The notes below the pieces were generated by a model. It did not search any database, was not told the origin of the DNA, and worked only from the letters and a program-made list of their open reading frames with translations. A stretch of 11,136 bases of DNA from Candidatus Njordarchaeum guaymasense (GTDB lineage: Archaea; Asgardarchaeota; Njordarchaeia; Njordarchaeales; Njordarchaeaceae). The first letter of the stretch is position 1. Each line of letters starts with the position of its first letter. This document shows positions 6,633-11,136 of this stretch, piece by piece. The stretch covers positions 1 to 11,136 of the forward strand of contig JAUQYT010000204.1 of NCBI GenBank assembly GCA_030587605.1. Reading direction: 5' to 3'. The translations under genes were made by a program, and so were the position numbers.

Positions 6633-7481
6633 TTACCTTCTTGGGTACTTTGGCTCTCTCTTTTCCATGAACGATGCTATGCCTTCGTTCATGTCTTTCG
6701 TGGCCATGCAGAGCACCTGGGCCCTGTTTTCGATTTCGAGAGCCGCCTCCAGACTAGGGGCGCTAATATTCGCGTTGATCGATGACTTCGTGAGCCGTAG
6801 ACCCAGGGGGCTCTTGCTCAGAAGGATCTTCGCGAGAGTTAGTGCCTCGTCCATCAGTTTTTCGTCGGGAACTACGCGCGAGACGAATCCGATCCTCTCT
6901 GCTTCTTGGGCGTCCACGAATCTTGCTGTGTAGATGATCTCTGCTGCACGGGACAAGCCGATCAAACGGGGTAAGAAATAGCTGTTTCCTATATCCACGG
7001 CTGAGAGACCTAGCAGGAATACTGAGTTTCTGAATCTTGCGCTCTCCCCTGCGATCCGGATATCAGCTGCAGCAGCGATAGAGAAAGCCATGCCCACGGC
7101 TGGACCCTTCACGGCGCAAATAATAGGCTGCGGAATCTCACGCATCCGCAGAATCAGCTGAGAAGTCCGTCTCTGGGCATAGTACTCCCGCTTGACGATT
7201 TCAGGTACATCCATGTATTTTAGATGGCGGTATCTCTTAGGAGCTTCCTTTGCGTAGATCGTTGCGCTCTCATTCAGGTCTGTGCCAGCGCTGAAGGCGC
7301 GCCCCTCACCTGTCAGTACCAGGACTCGCACATCCATGTCTGATTCCAGTTTTTGGAAAAGGTCGTGGAGTTCCTCAATCATTTGAATAGTGAACGCATT
7401 GAGTTTCTCTGGACGGTTGAGCCGAACAACGGCGATCCCATCACCCAATTCCTCATATTTTATTGCTTCATAATTAGCCAT
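6633..7481 (-). CDS. Enoyl-CoA hydratase/isomerase family protein (crotonase)
   Basis: This 282-residue protein is a full-length crotonase that binds an acyl-CoA thioester. The first oxyanion-hole segment is GRAFSAGTDL (60-69) and the second is GPAVGMAFS (126-134), followed by ADIRIA. The LNRPEKLNAF block near residue 21 and FMEKREPKY near the end are also typical. Both catalytic glutamates of the classical hydratase are absent: the position of rat Glu144 is Ser134 and that of Glu164 is Val154. Asp163, in GLSAVDIGNSYFLPRLIG, sits where PaaG-like isomerases and a large group of mycobacterial and archaeal paralogues carry an acidic residue. Isomerase or other crotonase chemistry is therefore as likely as hydration. 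A ribosome binding site AAGGGGG (minus strand, 7489-7495) lies seven bases before the ATG. The upstream neighbour is the FabK/nitronate-monooxygenase-like flavoprotein, 81 bases away, and the phosphatase follows, suggesting one minus-strand unit. Confidence 0.92.
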   Translation of the reverse strand: MANYEAIKYEELGDGIAVVRLNRPEKLNAFTIQMIEELHDLFQKLESDMDVRVLVLTGEGRAFSAGTDLNESATIYAKEAPKRYRHLKYMDVPEIVKREYYAQRRTSQLILRMREIPQPIICAVKGPAVGMAFSIAAAADIRIAGESARFRNSVFLLGLSAVDIGNSYFLPRLIGLSRAAEIIYTARFVDAQEAERIGFVSRVVPDEKLMDEALTLAKILLSKSPLGLRLTKSSINANISAPSLEAALEIENRAQVLCMATKDMNEGIASFMEKREPKYPRR

Positions 7482-7540
7482 ATGAATTCCCCCTTAAGGA
7501 CCGTTGAATCAAGACAAGAAAAGACTCTCCCAAGTCCCCC

Positions 7541-7548
7541 ATAATAAA
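7541..7548 (-). promoter_or_regulatory. Possible internal TATA box before the crotonase gene
   Basis: On the minus strand this reads TTTATTAT, about 60 bases before the crotonase ATG in the 81-base gap after the flavoprotein gene. It could start a separate crotonase-phosphatase transcript near 7518. Co-transcription with the flavoprotein remains equally possible. Confidence 0.35.
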
Positions 7549-7562
7549 GGTTGAGGGAAACC

Positions 7563-8531
7563 CTATTCCAATACTTGCTTCAGGCGCTGAAGGATTTGCT
7601 TTGCTCCGTTCACTATCTCGTCTATGACTTCTTTTACGGTGAGTATCTTGTCGATTCTTCCGACAGCCATGCCTAAGGAGAGGACTCCGGCTTCGACATC
7701 GCCTGTTTCCCAGGCTTTCCTGCCGAGTTGACCACTGATTATTGGTAGTACTTCCTGAAGGGTTGCGCCTTTTGCTTCCATTGCTTGGGCGGCTAGTGCA
7801 GGTTTGTTCTTGATGACTCTTGATGCGAGTTTGAAGGGTTTCCCTATGATGGTTGTGTCGCTGTCTTTTGCGTTGATTATCCATTCCTTGATCTTCGGGT
7901 GGATATTGCATTCCTTGGTGGCTACGAGGCGGGTTCCCATCAGTATTCCCTCAGCGCCAAGCGCGATGGCTGCTAGGAAACTCCTTGAATCGCAGAACCC
8001 ACCCCCAGCGACGACTGGAATCTTGACAGCATCTACAGTTTCAGGAACAAGTATCAGAGAAGTCACGTCGTCGAGACCTGGGTGACCTCCGCACTCGAAG
8101 CCAACTACTGAGACAGCGTCGCAGCCAATTCTCTCAGCCGTCCCCGCGTATCTGGCGCCCGCAACTTTGTGAATCAACTTTATTCCCGCCTTCTTCAGTC
8201 GAGGAACGTAAGGCTCTGGGCTGGTTCCCGAGGACTCAACTATCTCAACCCCCTCATCGATGAAGAGGTCGATATCCTTGTCCACGCCTCTAGGTCTCAT
8301 CGCGGGAAACAGGTTTAGGTTGACACCGAATGGCTTCCTTGTTAGTTGGCTCGTTCTCCGGATCTCGCCGCGTAGGTCTTCCGGTTTATCGAAGGTGGTG
8401 GAGGCAAGAATTCCTAGGCCTCCAGCGTTCGAGATAGCCGCAACAAGCTCAGCTCTCGAAAGATTATGCATAGCCCCGCCGATAAAGGGGTATTCAATAT
8501 TGAAAAGCTCTGTAATTCGGGTTTTGAACAT
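7563..8531 (-). CDS. Nitronate monooxygenase / FabK-like FMN protein
   Basis: This 322-residue protein is an FMN-dependent TIM barrel of the nitronate monooxygenase (2-nitropropane dioxygenase) and FabK enoyl-reductase family. Seen in order are YPFIGGAMHNLS at the N-terminus (14-25), SNAGGLGILA (34-43), KPFGVNLNL (67-74), HKVAGARYA (121-129), GFECGGHPG (144-152) with the likely catalytic His150, and the phosphate-binding GGGFCDSRSFLAAIALGAEGI-type region (177-196) followed by MGTRLVA. The His aligns in place with the catalytic His of bacterial nitronate monooxygenases. The family covers nitronate oxidation, enoyl-ACP/CoA reduction and unknown reactions; these cannot be separated here. In an apparent anaerobe next to a crotonase, a role in acyl-CoA metabolism is more appealing than oxygen-dependent nitronate oxidation, but that is inference. 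The ATG at 8529-8531 has AGGAGG nine bases upstream. The protein is complete and cytoplasmic. Confidence 0.92.
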   Translation of the reverse strand: MFKTRITELFNIEYPFIGGAMHNLSRAELVAAISNAGGLGILASTTFDKPEDLRGEIRRTSQLTRKPFGVNLNLFPAMRPRGVDKDIDLFIDEGVEIVESSGTSPEPYVPRLKKAGIKLIHKVAGARYAGTAERIGCDAVSVVGFECGGHPGLDDVTSLILVPETVDAVKIPVVAGGGFCDSRSFLAAIALGAEGILMGTRLVATKECNIHPKIKEWIINAKDSDTTIIGKPFKLASRVIKNKPALAAQAMEAKGATLQEVLPIISGQLGRKAWETGDVEAGVLSLGMAVGRIDKILTVKEVIDEIVNGAKQILQRLKQVLE

Positions 8532-8538
8532 CTTTGTC

Positions 8539-8552
8539 CGCCTCCTGAGGCG
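8539..8552 (-). promoter_or_regulatory. Ribosome binding site of the flavoprotein gene inside an inverted repeat
   Basis: CGCCTC and GAGGCG flank a two-base centre, and the minus-strand AGGAGG ribosome binding site (8541-8546) overlaps the repeat. The centre is too short for a tight hairpin, so protein binding or partial pairing would be needed for any effect. The site fixes the gene start at 8531. Confidence 0.5.
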
Positions 8553-8614
8553 TATATCACTATGCTTGATTCTCGTATTCTCTTGGTTCTTATTTGTTCT
8601 TTATGGTGATGCGC

Positions 8615-8623
8615 AATAAAAAG
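8615..8623 (-). promoter_or_regulatory. Possible TATA box of the flavoprotein-crotonase-phosphatase unit
   Basis: On the minus strand this reads CTTTTTATT, about 85-90 bases before the flavoprotein start. Initiation would be near 8592, giving a leader of about 60 bases. A weaker GATATA core at 8553-8558 is an alternative but would place the start of transcription at the coding start, past the ribosome binding site. Confidence 0.35.
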
Positions 8624-8685
8624 CATATGTCCACCATCTGATGCGGGAATCGTTAAGGTTCCTATCAGGATGGTTTGGGGCTACG

Positions 8686-8744
8686 AAAAAAGTATCAGGA
8701 AGGGATCTAGGTCACATGTTGCCAAGACATACTTGCCAGATCCC
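8686..8744 (-). terminator. Hairpin plus T-run terminator after the glutamate-synthase-like gene
   Basis: On the minus strand a stem is formed by GGGATCT (8744-8738) with AGATCCC (8708-8702), extended by a GG/CC pair across a one-base bulge. A smaller ATGT/ACAT stem lies inside the loop. About ten bases further on comes a run of six T (8691-8686). The element lies about 80 bases after the stop codon at 8825. The T run alone could terminate archaeal transcription; the hairpin may protect the 3' end or act as a regulatory structure. The rest of the 293-base gap 8532-8824 holds only the promoter candidates of the next gene and an exact TATCAGGA repeat at 8663-8670 and 8693-8700. Confidence 0.55.
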
Positions 8745-8824
8745 GGAATGATGAACCCCACGGGACTAAACGATTTAACTTCGAACTAATAAAAGACTAA
8801 GTACGATGATATTGACGGATGCCT

Positions 8825-11136
8825 TCACACTCCGCTCTCATACTTCGCAAGGGCTCCGACTTCCACCGGTACGACTTTCCGATATACTTCCTCAGGTCTC
8901 CTTATCGCTCCGTCAACGGTGAGAAGGTTTTCAACGCTTATCCCGAACAGCCGTTCGTTTTCCTCGAGAAGCGGTAAAATTCTTTCCCAGTCCCTTTGGC
9001 ACAAGGAAACGATTTTGGCACCATTAAGCTGATCTTCGCCAACCGTTTGCCTGGGATCCCTTAGGTACACTGAGCTTGCAGCAGCCAACGGGAAAAGATT
9101 TCCTCCATGATAAGGAGTTTCCTCCTCTATGAGTCTTCCGTTCTCATTGAATCGGATCCCGTTCAATATGATGAATCCGTTTGCAGCCATGCATGACTCG
9201 CCCATATAGTCTTTGCATGATCCATTTATTAGTGCAGTTGCACTTCCAACGGAATTTATTAGCGGTCTGTCGTTCAAATCGCCTAAAATGTATGTGACTC
9301 CACCTTTGGCGCCGTACTCAAATGCTTTCCCTGCGTCTCCGTAGATGACAAGCTTCCCCGATTTGAAGCAATAGGCGACGGAGTCCTGGGCGCTCTCGTG
9401 CACATAGAATTCTGGACCGTCTGCGAAGGCAGCCAAGCAATCCCCTGCGCTTCCGTAGACGTCGATCCTAACCTTATCTCTGGCTATTAGACCTGCCCCA
9501 AAGTTTCTTTGCCCTCTGAAGTTGTAGGCTATGATCTTCCGCCATCCGAGCTGGTATACCTTCTCGAGGAAGTGACATGCCCCGTCGTCTCCCTCTGGCT
9601 TGAAGTCATGTACGTCGATTATCAACGTCTGGCTTGGATTCAAGGGGCTCCTTAGCTTGCCCTTTTTCTCCCAGTTGATTAAGCTGTACCGACCGTTGGA
9701 ATCCGATCCGACTTGAGGAACAGAATTAAAGATTCTGAAAAGCTCTTCCTCAACTAAGGACACGACGTCGCTTCTCTTCTTCTCCCCAGTATCGCATCTC
9801 CTGTCAATGAGATGAGTGAGCACCCTAATCGCAAGAGATTTCTCATCATCCCCTATCTCAGCAAGCGCTCTAATCTTCTCCGTGAAATGGTGTACTTCAT
9901 CGAAGTTCCAGTTCTTAAGGCTCGTCGAAACAAAGGAGAGAAGTTCATCTGGTTCTATCCGCTTCGCCACAACTCTATCTATATCATCGAAATATCTTTG
10001 TTGACTGCCATAGGTGGGCTTCTCGGAGTAGTGATACTGGTTTGAAGTTGAGATGCGCTGTCCAAACTTGTCCGTGCATACTAGGTCCTTGCTAGACTGA
10101 TCGACTGTGAATATGAAAGCGCCGCCATCTGTATAGCTTCCGCCTCTAGCATACCAGTACTGGTCAGCTATAGGATAGAATCTCTCGTCACTCTGTGATA
10201 AGCTGTTCATCATCGCATCAATTGCCTGCTTCTCGGACGCGACTAGCCCTATCTTCACGTCTCCTTCCTGAAGCGCGAAGACTTGTGGTCTTAGCATTGA
10301 GGTGTCAGTTATACCTATGAGCTGAAACAATTTCTTATAGGGGTTATTTCGGGCAATTATGAAAAACCACGGCCCATCTGGAGAACCGTGCATGTGCGTT
10401 GCTTGAATAACGCGATAGATCTTCTTTTTCTCTTCGGGCAGCATCACAAAGTCTCTTTCAGTTGTTGGAGCTATGGCTTCTATCGCATACTCAAGCGGAT
10501 AATCATAGGTCCTCGTTAAGAGGTCCCAGTATAGGACAGCAACCTCAGTGTCTGTTAAGAAGAGAGGATACATATCTCTTTGCTTCAGGTAGTCGGCCAT
10601 TGAATGGTAGTTCGCGAAATCCCCGTTGTGGACGAGCGCATCATGCAACCCGATAAACGGGTGAGAGCCTCCAGGGTGCCAAACCTTGCCCTTAGTCGGA
10701 TACCTTTGATGACCAATCCAAACGTGGGCCTCAAGGTCCTCAAGCAGATAGTACTTAAGAACATCCTCCGCGTATCCAACAAGCTTCAAGACGATCATGT
10801 TCTTGCCATGGGAAACAACAAAAGCCTTTTTCTCGCCTAGAGAAGCATAGAACTTCTTGTTCAATGCAAAACTGTTCCTGTAGATGTACTCGTCCTCTGT
10901 CCTTTCGCGGTCTAGCTTGTCAAGCCTATTCTTCTCGCTGAAACTTCTCAATGCATTGTCATCCACTCTAACGAAGTACCTCCAGACCTCAGGGGGTCTA
11001 ACCTCCAACCCAAGGCTTCTATAGTCACCTAACGTTGGGACTTTTTCTACATAGTTTACATTGAGAGATGGCTCTATGAATTCCGCCTCAACCTTCTTTC
11101 TTGATTCAGGGTCTAGATAGGCCACCTGCATCAGAT
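8825..11136 (-). CDS. Glutamate-synthase-like protein: class II glutamine amidotransferase fused to GXGXG domain, 5' end outside window
   Basis: At least 768 residues are visible and the frame is open to the window edge. An ATG at 11129-11131 is probably internal, because the N-terminal nucleophile CGI segment required of class II amidotransferases is not seen after it. Numbered from that ATG, the amidotransferase blocks are GHQRYPTKGK (140-149), HPF (157-159), LVHNGDFANY (166-175) and TDTEV (193-197). A middle region to about 500 shows no known motif. The C-terminal part (about 500-690) is a right-handed GXGXG helix domain with regularly spaced glycines, including GKLVIYGDAG and YGAKGG, as in the GltB alpha3 domain, MgsB/GlxC and FwdC. 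The FMN- and [3Fe-4S]-binding synthase domain of large bacterial GltB is absent. The protein probably releases ammonia from glutamine and passes it to a separate synthase subunit (GltB2- or MgsC-like) that may lie outside the window. The C-terminus (768 from the ATG) ends at TGA 8825-8827. Confidence 0.88.
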   Translation of the reverse strand, partial: LMQVAYLDPESRKKVEAEFIEPSLNVNYVEKVPTLGDYRSLGLEVRPPEVWRYFVRVDDNALRSFSEKNRLDKLDRERTEDEYIYRNSFALNKKFYASLGEKKAFVVSHGKNMIVLKLVGYAEDVLKYYLLEDLEAHVWIGHQRYPTKGKVWHPGGSHPFIGLHDALVHNGDFANYHSMADYLKQRDMYPLFLTDTEVAVLYWDLLTRTYDYPLEYAIEAIAPTTERDFVMLPEEKKKIYRVIQATHMHGSPDGPWFFIIARNNPYKKLFQLIGITDTSMLRPQVFALQEGDVKIGLVASEKQAIDAMMNSLSQSDERFYPIADQYWYARGGSYTDGGAFIFTVDQSSKDLVCTDKFGQRISTSNQYHYSEKPTYGSQQRYFDDIDRVVAKRIEPDELLSFVSTSLKNWNFDEVHHFTEKIRALAEIGDDEKSLAIRVLTHLIDRRCDTGEKKRSDVVSLVEEELFRIFNSVPQVGSDSNGRYSLINWEKKGKLRSPLNPSQTLIIDVHDFKPEGDDGACHFLEKVYQLGWRKIIAYNFRGQRNFGAGLIARDKVRIDVYGSAGDCLAAFADGPEFYVHESAQDSVAYCFKSGKLVIYGDAGKAFEYGAKGGVTYILGDLNDRPLINSVGSATALINGSCKDYMGESCMAANGFIILNGIRFNENGRLIEEETPYHGGNLFPLAAASSVYLRDPRQTVGEDQLNGAKIVSLCQRDWERILPLLEENERLFGISVENLLTVDGAIRRPEEVYRKVVPVEVGALAKYESGV

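Noticed and set aside
11129..11131. ATG as the true start of the glutamate-synthase-like gene.
   Set aside because: No ribosome binding site is visible in the five bases left, the frame stays open to the edge, and the N-terminal Cys of the amidotransferase domain is missing, so the gene continues outside.

Overview
The window looks like a piece of an archaeal chromosome. TATA-like boxes sit about 25-30 bases upstream of genes, one gene appears leaderless, and other genes carry GGTGAG- or GGAGG-type ribosome binding sites. A glutamate-synthase-like protein appears without the FMN domain of the large bacterial enzyme. The gene mix (a glycyl radical enzyme with its activase, a crotonase, a nitronate-monooxygenase/FabK-like flavoprotein) would fit an anaerobic, acyl-CoA-metabolising archaeon such as a Bathyarchaeia-type lineage. 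That lineage is inference; no ribosomal marker is present. No tRNA, rRNA, CRISPR array, insertion sequence or phage gene was seen.

Layout. At the left edge is a minus-strand gene for a small membrane-anchored DUF4760-like protein (73-555). Divergent from it is a six-helix membrane protein gene (614-1520) that is readable only if two single T losses, both in T runs, are restored. Then comes the centre of the window: a 990-residue glycyl radical enzyme (1693-4665) and its radical SAM activase (4703-5602), one transcription unit. The enzyme carries an unusual N-terminal extension that resembles an SCP2 sterol/lipid-carrier domain. A small dimeric alpha-beta-barrel-like protein (5681-6016) follows under its own TATA box.

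From 6017 to the right edge all genes are on the minus strand and converge on the radical enzyme block. Read in their own direction they are a glutamine amidotransferase/GXGXG glutamate-synthase-like protein (8825 to beyond the window end), a terminator-like hairpin with a T run, a nitronate monooxygenase/FabK-like flavoprotein (7563-8531), a crotonase (6633-7481) and a dual-specificity phosphatase (6137-6595).

How they may work together. The activase installs the glycyl radical at Gly965 of its partner, which then forms a thiyl radical at Cys631 and acts on an unidentified substrate. The GCVEP active site points to the eliminase/decarboxylase side of the family, not to pyruvate formate-lyase or a fumarate-adding succinate synthase. 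The SCP2-like domain suggests, but does not prove, a hydrophobic or acyl substrate. The flavoprotein and crotonase could act on acyl-CoA compounds, but nothing in the sequence ties them directly to the radical enzyme beyond proximity.
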